Positions 7,851-14,561 of a stretch of 64,000 bases of DNA are shown here, piece by piece. Under the pieces are notes generated by a model that was given only the letters and a program-made list of their open reading frames with translations, made no database searches and was not told the origin of the DNA. The position numbers and the translations under genes are program-made. The first letter of the stretch is position 1; each line of letters starts with the position of its first letter. The stretch spans positions 430,598 through 494,597 of the forward strand of contig JAJVIE010000003.1 in assembly GCA_022072175.1 (NCBI GenBank), written 5' to 3'. The DNA comes from Candidatus Omnitrophota bacterium. Lineage in GTDB: Bacteria > Omnitrophota > Gorgyraeia > 2-02-FULL-51-18.

Positions 7851-9437
7851 ATGGAAAAAGGCTACCTCTCGATCGTCCTTCACGCGCATTTGCCGTACGT
7901 CCGCCATCCCGAGCATGAGCGTTTCCTCGAGGAGGAGTGGCTGTACGAGGCGATCACGGAGACGTACGTCCCGCTCATCCGCGCCTATCAGAACCTGTTG
8001 AACGATGGGGTGGATTTCCGCGTCACGATGTCGCTGACGCCGACGCTCCTGTCGATGTTGACCGACCCGCTCCTTCAAGCGCGTTACGTCAAGCATCTGG
8101 AGCGGCTCATCGAGCTTTCCGAGAAGGAATTGCACCGCACGCGCGGCGACGAGCGCTTCGCGCCCCTGGCCCGCATGTATCACAGGCTCTTCACCGAAAC
8201 GCGGTCCATCTTCTGCGATCGCTATCACCGGGACCTCACGCGGGCCTTCCGCGAGATCGCGGATACGGGCAAGCTCGAGATCATCACCTGCGGGGCCACG
8301 CACGGGTTCCTGCCGCTCATGCAGGTGCATCCCGAGGCCGTGCGCGCCCAGATCAAGGCGGCCGCGGCCACGCATCACCGCATCCTCGGACGCCGTCCGC
8401 GCGGTATCTGGCTGCCGGAATGCGGATATTATCCCGGCGTGGACGAGTTCCTCAAGGAAGAGGGGATCAAGTTCTTCATCGTGGACACCCACGGTGTGCT
8501 GTTCGGCTCGCCCCGTCCCAAGTACGGCGTGTTCGCGCCGGTCTACGCGCGCACGGGAGTGGCCGCTTTCGCGCGGGACGTCGAGTCCTCCAAAAGCGTT
8601 TGGAGCGCGGAGGAGGGCTATCCTGGAGACTATCACTACCGGGAGTTCTACCGCGACATCGGTTACGACCTGGACTATGACTACATCCGCCCGTACCTGC
8701 ACCCGGACGGCACCCGCACCAACACCGGCCTCAAGTACTACCGCATTACCGGCAGCACGCCGCACAAAGAGCCCTATGATCCCGATGCGGCGCGCCATAA
8801 GGCCGCGGAACATGCGGGTAATTTCATGTTCAACAGGGAAAAGCAGGTCGAGCACCTCGAGGGTTTGATGGGCCGCAAGCCCATCATCGTCTCCCCGTAC
8901 GACGCGGAGCTCTACGGTCACTGGTGGTTCGAGGGGCCGATGTGGCTCGAGTATCTTTTCCGCAAGATCCACTACGATCAGCAGACGGTCAAGACGATCA
9001 CGCCGATCGAGTACCTGGAGCGATACCCGTGCAACCAGGTGATCACGCCGTCCATGTCGAGCTGGGGCTATAACGGCTACGCGGAAGTGTGGCTCAACGG
9101 CTCCAACGACTGGATCTACAGGCACCTGCACAAGGCCGCTGAGCGCATGATCGACAGTGCCAACCGCTGGCGCGAGCCGTCCCCGCTGGAGAGGCGGGCG
9201 CTCAACCAGATGGCCCGAGAACTGCTCCTGGCGCAATCCAGCGACTGGGCGTTCATCATGAAGACCGGCACGCACACCTCTTACGCCGCCAAGCGGACCA
9301 AGGAGCATCTGGAGCGGTTCGAGAAGCTCTGGTCGTCGCTCAGCTCCGGCGGAGTGGACGCTGTCGCGCTCGAGAGCGCCGAATCGCGCGACAACCTTTT
9401 CCCGGATATCGACTACCGGATCTACGCCAGCCGTTAA
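7851..9437 (+). CDS. 1,4-alpha-glucan branching enzyme, GH57 (DUF1957 type)
   Basis: Makes alpha-1,6 branches in glycogen-like polymers. It has 528 residues, the usual length of TTHA1902-type GH57 branching enzymes. The GH57 motifs are HAHLPYVRHPE near the N-terminus, the nucleophile E190 in WLPECGYYPGVD, and the acid/base D351 in SPYDAELYGHWWFEGP. A C-terminal helical domain with SSWGYNGYAEVWLNG follows. It lies in one unit with DUF4912 upstream and a lipoprotein 18 bp downstream. Neither ADP-glucose synthase nor glycogen synthase is in the window. Confidence 0.92.
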   Translation: MEKGYLSIVLHAHLPYVRHPEHERFLEEEWLYEAITETYVPLIRAYQNLLNDGVDFRVTMSLTPTLLSMLTDPLLQARYVKHLERLIELSEKELHRTRGDERFAPLARMYHRLFTETRSIFCDRYHRDLTRAFREIADTGKLEIITCGATHGFLPLMQVHPEAVRAQIKAAAATHHRILGRRPRGIWLPECGYYPGVDEFLKEEGIKFFIVDTHGVLFGSPRPKYGVFAPVYARTGVAAFARDVESSKSVWSAEEGYPGDYHYREFYRDIGYDLDYDYIRPYLHPDGTRTNTGLKYYRITGSTPHKEPYDPDAARHKAAEHAGNFMFNREKQVEHLEGLMGRKPIIVSPYDAELYGHWWFEGPMWLEYLFRKIHYDQQTVKTITPIEYLERYPCNQVITPSMSSWGYNGYAEVWLNGSNDWIYRHLHKAAERMIDSANRWREPSPLERRALNQMARELLLAQSSDWAFIMKTGTHTSYAAKRTKEHLERFEKLWSSLSSGGVDAVALESAESRDNLFPDIDYRIYASR

Positions 9438-9455
9438 ATCAACCAAGGAGGAAAG

Positions 9456-9776
9456 ATGAGCACCCGTCAGACCATGACCCTGGCCGCCTGCGCGCTGGCC
9501 CTTACGATCACCGGATGCGCCACCTCGGGCCGCAACTACCAGACCGACATCGACGCGCTCAACGCCAAGGTCGCCGCGTTGCAGGGTCAGTTGTCCCAGA
9601 AGGACTCCGAGATCTCGCGTCTTAACGACCAAGTCGGATCCAACGCCGCCGACCTCGAGCGCGCCCGCCGCGAGAAGGCCCAGCTTGAGGGCCGCCTGGA
9701 CGATGCTCTGAGCAAGCTCAAGAGCGCTCCGGCCCCGGCGCCCAAGCCCGCGGCACCAGACTCCGACCTCAAGTAA
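9456..9776 (+). CDS. Small coiled-coil lipoprotein (Lpp-like)
   Basis: 106 residues with a lipoprotein signal peptide ending ITGC, lipidated at C22, then a heptad-rich coiled coil (about residues 28-90), and an Ala/Pro/Lys tail. This architecture resembles Braun-type outer-membrane lipoproteins that tether the envelope, but the terminal lysine attachment pattern is not diagnostic (it ends DLK). A strong AAGGAGG lies 7 nt before the ATG. A terminator follows 22 bp after the stop, so it closes the DUF4912-GH57 unit. Confidence 0.8.
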   Translation: MSTRQTMTLAACALALTITGCATSGRNYQTDIDALNAKVAALQGQLSQKDSEISRLNDQVGSNAADLERARREKAQLEGRLDDALSKLKSAPAPAPKPAAPDSDLK

Positions 9777-9798
9777 GGAACGTCCGTACGGCTCATCA

Positions 9799-9837
9799 CC
9801 GCCGAGGGGCCCGACCGGCCCTTCGGCGGTTGATTTT
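9799..9837 (+). terminator. Terminator after the lipoprotein gene
   Basis: A 13-bp stem with one G-T wobble (CCGCCGAGGGGCC pairing with GGCCCTTCGGCGG), a 5-nt loop, then TTGATTTT. Confidence 0.85.
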
Positions 9838-9898
9838 GGCCGACGGTGGTGGCACAATAAGGCCTTTCTCCGAAGCCACCAGAGGACATCGACAGGGG

Positions 9899-11044
9899 AT
9901 GACGGGCGCGCCAGTGAGCACATTTTCCAAGGGACTCGAGGAGGTCGTCGCGACCGAGAGCTCCATCTGCAGTATCGATGGCAAGGGGCTCAGACTGCGT
10001 TATCGCGGATACGACATCCACGAGTTGGTGCAGCGCTCGAGCTATGACGAGGTCGTGTACTTATTGCTACGGGGTGAACTGCCGACCGCGGTACAGCTGA
10101 CCGAACTGCGTCGGCGCCTGGCGGCCGAAAGGCCCTTGCCGCCCGCGGTGTCGAGGTTCATCGAGACCCTGCCCGCGGGGACCAACCCGATGGCGGTGCT
10201 GCGCACGGTGGTTTCGTACATGGCGTTGCAGGACCCGGAGTCCGAGAGCAAGGCTCCGGACGCCAACGAACGCAAGGCGCTGAGGCTCATCGCGCGCCTG
10301 CCGACCGTCGTGGCCGCGTATGATAGGCTCCGCAACGGCAAGCGGCCTGTGGAAGCGGCGGCGGATGCCGAGACCGGCACCGCGGCGTGTTTTTTGCGCA
10401 TGCTCAAGGGCGCAGAATCGCGTGAGCTCGAAGTGAAGGCGCTCGATCAGTATCTGGTGCTCCTGGCCGAGCATGATCTCAACGCTTCGACGTTCGCGGC
10501 GCGCACGACGGCTTCGACGACGTCGGACATCTACTCGGCGGTCACCTCGGCGATCGGCGCTCTCAAAGGCGATCTCCACGGATCGGCCAACACGCGCTCC
10601 ATGGAGATGATCCTCGAGGTCGGCTCCCCGGAGAAGGCGGAGGCGTACGTGACCTCGGCGCTCGACCGTAAGGAAAAGTTGATGGGGTTCGGCCACCGTG
10701 TCTACAAGGGCCAGGACCCCCGCGCGGACGATCTGCGCCGCATGGCCAAGGACCTCATCCGAGAGGTGCCCGAGCAGGCCAAGTGGTACGCGATCTCCGA
10801 GGCCATCGAGCGGGCCGTGAAAGAAAAGAAGAATTTGTCGTGCAACGTGGACTTCTACTCGGCGTCGGTGCTGTACAGCATCGGCATCCCGGTGGACCTG
10901 TTCACGCCGATGTTCGCGGTCAGCCGGATCGCCGGATGGACCGCGCACATCCTCGAGCAGTACGCCAACAACCGCCTGTTGCGTCCTGTCTCGGCCTATC
11001 TGGGGCCGTCGCCTCGCGCGTACGTCCCGATCCAGAACAGATAG
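9899..11044 (+). CDS. gltA: Citrate synthase
   Basis: Condenses oxaloacetate and acetyl-CoA in the TCA cycle. With the ATG at 9899 the product has 381 residues, the usual short bacterial form without the N-terminal extension of E. coli GltA. Catalytic residues line up as H227 (GDLHGSAN), H266 (GFGHRVYKG) and D318 (CNVDFYSASVLY). The frame is open a little further upstream but that sequence is inside the preceding terminator. A GTG at 9914 is a second start option. Monocistronic; tRNA-Leu follows 11 bp later. A 2-methylcitrate synthase activity cannot be excluded by eye. Confidence 0.92.
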   Translation: MTGAPVSTFSKGLEEVVATESSICSIDGKGLRLRYRGYDIHELVQRSSYDEVVYLLLRGELPTAVQLTELRRRLAAERPLPPAVSRFIETLPAGTNPMAVLRTVVSYMALQDPESESKAPDANERKALRLIARLPTVVAAYDRLRNGKRPVEAAADAETGTAACFLRMLKGAESRELEVKALDQYLVLLAEHDLNASTFAARTTASTTSDIYSAVTSAIGALKGDLHGSANTRSMEMILEVGSPEKAEAYVTSALDRKEKLMGFGHRVYKGQDPRADDLRRMAKDLIREVPEQAKWYAISEAIERAVKEKKNLSCNVDFYSASVLYSIGIPVDLFTPMFAVSRIAGWTAHILEQYANNRLLRPVSAYLGPSPRAYVPIQNR

Positions 11045-11055
11045 CATCGTCTTAA

Positions 11056-11140
11056 GCGGAAGTGGCGGAATTGGCATACGCGCAGGTCTCAGAAGCCTGT
11101 GCCGCAAGGCTTGAGGGTTCGAATCCCTCCTTCCGCACCA
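11056..11140 (+). tRNA. tRNA-Leu (anticodon CAG)
   Basis: Complete class II cloverleaf. The acceptor stem is GCGGAAG/CTTCCGC. The anticodon stem is CAGGT/GCCTG with loop CTCAGAA, giving anticodon CAG (reads CTG). The variable arm has a GCC-gcaa-GGC stem, the T-arm is GAGGGTTCGAATCCCTC, and an encoded CCA ends at 11140. Its last 20 bases plus the next T are repeated 155 bp downstream. Confidence 0.95.
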
Positions 11141-11296
11141 TCTTTTACACCCCGACTCTTGAGGGATTCGAGGTGAGCGCGCCGCCGCCAGTGGCGGAAA
11201 AGCGCCCTCTGGCGCGTCAGGCGCGCGAGTGGCCGACCCGGAGCGAGCCTCCGGTGGAGGCGAGCGCAGGGCGCTGAATCCCTCCTTCCGCACCAT
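11121..11296 (+). repeat. 155-bp unit bounded by direct repeats of the tRNA-Leu 3' end
   Basis: The 21-nt sequence at 11121-11141 (tRNA T-arm 3' strand through CCA and T) is repeated exactly at 11276-11296. After one mismatch both copies continue with TTTTACACC. Between them lies an inverted T-arm half (GAGGGATTCGA, 11161-11171), the motif GTGAGCGCGCCGCC (11173-11186), and GC-rich sequence able to fold (AGCGCCCT pairing with AGGGCGCT; CCGGAG pairing with CTCCGG). There is no coding gene. This has the geometry of attL/attR around a very small insert, or of a partial tandem duplication. Confidence 0.75.
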
Positions 11297-11315
11297 TTTT
11301 TACACCTAGAGTCCT

Positions 11316-11357
11316 GAGGGATTCGAACCCCAAGAGCATTCATGCTCTTGGGGTTCG
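11316..11357 (+). repeat. Inverted T-arm copy and 16-bp perfect hairpin downstream of tRNA-Leu
   Basis: GAGGGATTCGAACCC (11316-11330) is the reverse complement of 15 bases of the tRNA-Leu T-arm. It runs into a perfect 16-bp stem, CGAACCCCAAGAGCAT (11324-11339) with ATGCTCTTGGGGTTCG (11342-11357). A loose T-tract (TTTCTTTTTTT) appears only about 50 bp later, so this is not a textbook terminator; a 3'-processing or recombination element is possible. Confidence 0.65.
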
Positions 11358-11372
11358 TTGTTGTGTCCCTGA

Positions 11373-11789
11373 CTTGCACAGGAAATCGTCCGTATAGTCC
11401 TTTGAGGTTTCTTTTTTTATTCGTCCATGACTCCCTGATCTCCCGGTCACGATCCCCCTTCGGCCTCGGGTCGACTTTTCTGGCTCCCAGGCACGATCGT
11501 CACTCGGTAAGTCGTGGGGCCCCTCGGCAAGCTCAAGCGTGCCGTCTCCCCGACGACTTACCTCGGACGGATCAGGAACTGGAGGGGAGCCGAAAAGTCG
11601 AACTCGGCCTTCGGGAGACCGTGACCGGGAGTTCAGGTCGACCGGACGCAGTCCCTTGAGGACGCGTTGAGCCGAGCGAGCTCTGCATCAACACGTCCCC
11701 TCCGGACCGCGTCCGTGGATCCAGCTACCCCCGAACGGGTGGCGGTCCTATCTTCTTGGGATTGTTCCGCGACAGGACCCGTGAGGGGG
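11373..11789 (+). repeat. Dispersed non-coding repeat, copy A (long form)
   Basis: Shares 93 aligned bases without gaps (11434-11526, five differences) and a second 45-base block (11745-11789, two differences) with copy B at 25745-25889. A weaker match (GCACAGG...TAGTC) lies at 11375-11397. Copy A holds 218 bp between the blocks, copy B only 7. Sequence 11434-11637 of copy A forms one long imperfect dyad: CTCCCGGTCACG near 11440 pairs with CGTGACCGGGAG near 11620, and GGTAAGTCGT pairs with ACGACTTACC. No convincing protein is encoded. With the preceding entries this explains the gene-free stretch 11141-11879. Confidence 0.75.
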
Positions 11790-11879
11790 GTCGAGATAAG
11801 GGTGCAATCCGGACGGAATCATGTTAGCTTAGAGGCATGCGCAGACCTTGGAGTCTGCGTCCAACTCAAGGAGATACGG

Positions 11880-12116
11880 ATGCCTTACGACGCCAGCCTG
11901 GACAAGCAGTTGTTCCTCAAGAGCTACGAAGCTCCCGACGGCATGAAGATCAACATCAGCGTGTACTCGTACAACAACGGCCCCAAAAAAGTACAGCTCA
12001 GCCGTGAGAGCGCCAACGCCGAGGGTGAGCCGCGCTTCGCCAAGCTCGGCCGTCTCACCAAGGACGAGCTCCAGGCCGTCCTGCCGCTCCTTCAGGAAGC
12101 GCTCAACCAGCTCTGA
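11880..12116 (+). CDS. Small conserved protein, possibly PC4/YdbC-like
   Basis: 78 residues, starting MPYDASLDKQ at an ATG preceded by AAGGAGA 6 nt upstream. The middle (GMKINISVYSYNNGPKKVQLSRE) looks like alternating beta strands, and the end (LTKDELQAVLPLLQEALNQL) is an amphipathic helix. That beta-beta-beta-alpha pattern resembles the PC4/YdbC single-strand nucleic-acid-binding family. This is a fold guess from pattern, not a firm assignment. It lies 53 bp upstream of rho on the same strand, so a shared transcript is possible. Confidence 0.6.
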   Translation: MPYDASLDKQLFLKSYEAPDGMKINISVYSYNNGPKKVQLSRESANAEGEPRFAKLGRLTKDELQAVLPLLQEALNQL

Positions 12117-12169
12117 TCCGAACGGTTCCGGCGCCTTTCCGGCGCCGGAGTTCCGGCGATATCGAACCC

Positions 12170-13192
12170 ATGAGACATCAAGACCGCGGACGCTCACATC
12201 GCAGACCCCACACGCCCGGCACCTGGCAGGACCGCCGGGGCGCGGGCAGGGGTCATGCCGGCATGCGGCACGCGCCCCGTCCCCAAGGGGCGCCGCGCCA
12301 GGACCAGCGCCCCGATGAGGGGATGCAGCGTTTTCAGTCCGGCACCGCCGTCGACCCTTCTCCGCGGATCCGCCTCGAGGAGGGGAGCAGCGAGCTGACG
12401 ATGCGCGCGATGGACCTCATCACGCCCATAGGGATGGGGCAGAGAGGGCTCATCGTGGCTCCTCCCGGCAGCGGCAAGACCACCATCCTCAGGAACCTGT
12501 GCCAGGCCGTCGCCAAGGCCTGCCCGTCGCTCAAGCTCTATTGCCTGCTCATCGACGAGAGACCGGAGGAGGTCACGGATTTCAGGCGCAGTGTCAGCGC
12601 AGAGGTCCATTGGTCCTCTTCGGACCAGACCTACGAGAACCATATCCGCGTCGCCGACCAGCTCATGCGCCGCGCGGTGTCCGAGGCCGGCAACGGCGCG
12701 GACGTGATGGTCGTCATCGATTCGCTGACGCGCCTGTCGCGCGTGCACAACGCCGGCCGCGTTTCGAGCGGACGCACGATGTCGGGTGGCGTGGACGCCC
12801 GGGCGCTCGAGGTGCCGCGGAAGATCTTCGGCGCGGCGCGCAAGATCGAGCATGGGGGCTCGCTGTCCATCCTGGCGACCATCCTCGTGCAGACGGGCAG
12901 CCGGATGGACGATCTGATCTTCGAGGAGTTCAAGGGCACGGGCAACATGGAGATCGTGCTGTCCCGGGACATCTCCAACCGCCGGATCTTCCCGGCCATC
13001 GACATCTCCCGCTCGGCCACGCGTAAGGAGGAGCTGCTCCTGGGCGCCGAGGAAACGCCGCGCGTGCACAAGCTCCGCAAAGCGCTCCTGGAGCTGGGCA
13101 CCGTCGAGGCGGCCAAGACCTTGGTCGAGCTCCTGCAGAAATACCCCACCAACAAGGCCCTTCTCGAGGCCGTCGCCCGCACCCAGTCCTGA
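12170..13192 (+). CDS. rho: Transcription termination factor Rho, lacking the usual N-terminal RNA-binding domain
   Basis: Hexameric RNA-dependent ATPase that ends transcription. The motor domain is complete: Walker A APPGSGKTT (K103), Walker B DVMVVIDSLTRLSR, Q-loop region SSGRTMSGGVDARAL and R-loop EEFKGTGNMEIVLSR. The protein is only 340 residues. Residues 1-58 are a low-complexity Arg/Gly/His/Pro tail, and the motor starts near residue 65. The cold-shock-like OB domain that precedes the motor in E. coli Rho (Walker lysine at 181 there) is missing. Upstream DNA is another gene and a repeat, so no displaced exon or frameshift is seen. Confidence 0.9.
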   Translation: MRHQDRGRSHRRPHTPGTWQDRRGAGRGHAGMRHAPRPQGAPRQDQRPDEGMQRFQSGTAVDPSPRIRLEEGSSELTMRAMDLITPIGMGQRGLIVAPPGSGKTTILRNLCQAVAKACPSLKLYCLLIDERPEEVTDFRRSVSAEVHWSSSDQTYENHIRVADQLMRRAVSEAGNGADVMVVIDSLTRLSRVHNAGRVSSGRTMSGGVDARALEVPRKIFGAARKIEHGGSLSILATILVQTGSRMDDLIFEEFKGTGNMEIVLSRDISNRRIFPAIDISRSATRKEELLLGAEETPRVHKLRKALLELGTVEAAKTLVELLQKYPTNKALLEAVARTQS

Positions 13193-13258
13193 GCGGCCCC
13201 GGTGTCCGCTCGCTCCCCGGGACCTCCGGTGGTATACTCTAGTTAAGAGGGCAGAACC

Positions 13259-13672
13259 ATGTGCAAACTGGTGCGGATCGTCCTGTCGCTGGGCCTATCC
13301 ACCGCGTTCTCCGCGGCGACGCATCTGTGTTCGTTCAAGTCCGTCGCCGACACTGGGATGCCCTCCTGCCACGCCTCCGCCTCACGGTCGAGCTCCGATT
13401 GCTGTGCGGCGCCCCTCCCGGGTCCCGGTCAGAGCAAAGACGCTGACAACAAATGCTGTCTGGCTCCCGCCGATCAGCCCGGCGCTGTCCGGGCGATCAG
13501 GACCGATCTGGATCAGGCCGCGCTCGACGGGCCTGTGCCGCAGACGCGAACGCACGCCGCTCTGCGCGGCAGTTCGTCCGACCGCCTCACCCGCGAGGTC
13601 CGTCCACCGTTCTTCGTCACGTACGTTCTCAACCACACCTATTCTCTCCACGCTCCTCCGGCTGTCCTCTAG
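13259..13672 (+). CDS. Hypothetical Cys-rich secreted protein
   Basis: 137 residues with an N-terminal hydrophobic signal-like segment (MCKLVRIVLSLGLSTAFSAA), then a Ser/Pro/Ala-rich region containing two CC pairs (SSSDCCAAP, DNKCCLAP) and further cysteines. A -10-like TATACT lies at 13233-13238. I do not recognise a family. Codon use is like that of neighbours, but the sequence is of low complexity and conservation should decide whether it is real. The SDCC motif is shared with the small peptide gene 57 bp downstream, hinting at a common metal- or thiol-related role (inference). Confidence 0.5.
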   Translation: MCKLVRIVLSLGLSTAFSAATHLCSFKSVADTGMPSCHASASRSSSDCCAAPLPGPGQSKDADNKCCLAPADQPGAVRAIRTDLDQAALDGPVPQTRTHAALRGSSSDRLTREVRPPFFVTYVLNHTYSLHAPPAVL

Positions 13673-13729
13673 CACGCTTTTCCGTCAAGAAGTGTTAAGG
13701 ACAACCGTAACCTAAAAAGGAGCACTCTC

Positions 13730-13858
13730 ATGCGTAAGCTCATCTCCGCGGTCTTCGCGATCGCGCTCGTGATCGTGGCGGCTCAGGCCGCCCATGCCAG
13801 CGACTGCTGTGGATCCGGCGGCAGCTGCTGCGCGACGCAGGAAGCCTGCTGCGCCTAA
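13730..13858 (+). CDS. Tiny secreted Cys-rich peptide (42 aa)
   Basis: Starts MRKLISAVFA with an AAAAAGGAG ribosome binding site 8 nt upstream. It has a clear signal peptide likely cut after AHA (residue 23), leaving a mature peptide of about 19 residues with three CC pairs (SDCCGSGGSCC...EACCA). A strong terminator follows 23 bp after the stop. Six cysteines in 19 residues suggest metal binding or disulfide packing. No family recognised. Confidence 0.7.
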   Translation: MRKLISAVFAIALVIVAAQAAHASDCCGSGGSCCATQEACCA

Positions 13859-13881
13859 GACGCGCGCGGGCCTGTAGTCGG

Positions 13882-13914
13882 CGGGCGGGGAGGAAAACTC
13901 CCCGCCCGTTCTTC
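13882..13914 (+). terminator. Terminator after the Cys-rich peptide gene
   Basis: A perfect 11-bp stem CGGGCGGGGAG/CTCCCCGCCCG with a GAAAA loop, followed by TTCTTC. The T-run is short. Confidence 0.8.
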
Positions 13915-13929
13915 ATTGAGGGCGGGGTC

Positions 13930-13956
13930 TTGACAATAGAACGGTCGTTCTATAAT
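13930..13956 (+). promoter_or_regulatory. SOS promoter with LexA operator
   Basis: TTGACA (13930-13935) and TATAAT (13951-13956) have a 15-bp spacer. Filling the spacer is AGAACGGTCGTTCT (13938-13951), a palindrome of the GAAC-N4-GTTC type seen in Gram-positive LexA boxes. Binding there would block polymerase, so lexA-dinB is predicted to be autoregulated and DNA-damage inducible. Confidence 0.8.
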
Positions 13957-13979
13957 CTGTGGGTAAGGGAGACCCGCGC

Positions 13980-14561
13980 ATGCCCAGGACATTCGACCGC
14001 GCCGGAGCGCTGAAGAAACTCCGCGAGTTCTACCGTTCGCATCACCGGCCGCCGAGCTTCGATGAGATCCGCGAGCTGTTCGGCTACCGCTCCAAGAACA
14101 GCGCCTTCTGGATCGTGCGTCGTCTGATCGAGAGCGGCTTTCTCCGCAAGGACCCCAAAGGCAAGCTCGTCCTCGATCAGCTGACCGGCGTCAAGCTCCT
14201 CGGCAGTGTCGCGGCCGGCTTTCCCAATCCCGCCGAGGAAGAGCTGGTCGACACGCTCAACCTCGACGAGTATCTGATCCGCCACCCCGAGCAGACGTTC
14301 CTGGTCAAGGTCACCGGCGACTCGATGATCGACGCGGGTATCCATGAAGGGGACCTGGTGCTGGTCGAGCGAGGTCGTTCCCCTAAAGAAGGCGACATCG
14401 TGATCGCCCAGGTCGACCGCGAATGGACGCTCAAGTACTACCAGAAGAAGGCCGGCCGGCCCGTGCTCGTGGCCGCCAACGTCAAGTACCCGCCCATCGT
14501 CCCGCGCGAAGAGCTCACGGTCGGAGGCGTCGTTGTGGCCGTCGTCCGCAAGTACAAGTGA
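13980..14561 (+). CDS. lexA: LexA repressor
   Basis: 193-residue SOS repressor and self-cleaving protease. Residues 1-65 form the winged helix DNA-binding domain. The cleavage site is A79-G80 (SVAAGFPNPAEEE), and the Ser-Lys dyad is S115 (TGDSMIDAG) and K152 (WTLKYYQ). A GTG at 13959 is in frame but lies next to the -10 box and would not be in the transcript; the ATG at 13980 has GGGAG 8 nt upstream. dinB overlaps its 3' end. Confidence 0.92.
   Translation: MPRTFDRAGALKKLREFYRSHHRPPSFDEIRELFGYRSKNSAFWIVRRLIESGFLRKDPKGKLVLDQLTGVKLLGSVAAGFPNPAEEELVDTLNLDEYLIRHPEQTFLVKVTGDSMIDAGIHEGDLVLVERGRSPKEGDIVIAQVDREWTLKYYQKKAGRPVLVAANVKYPPIVPREELTVGGVVVAVVRKYK

Noticed and set aside
7836-9923. 695-codon open frame on the minus strand across the GH57 gene
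   Set aside because: It mirrors GH57, the lipoprotein and a terminator, has no domain pattern, and arises from GC-rich third positions of the real genes.
11434-11789. Repeat copy A as RNase P RNA, 6S RNA or SRP RNA
   Set aside because: I could not find their conserved cores, and a shorter near-identical copy exists at 25745-25889, which is unlike a single-copy housekeeping RNA.
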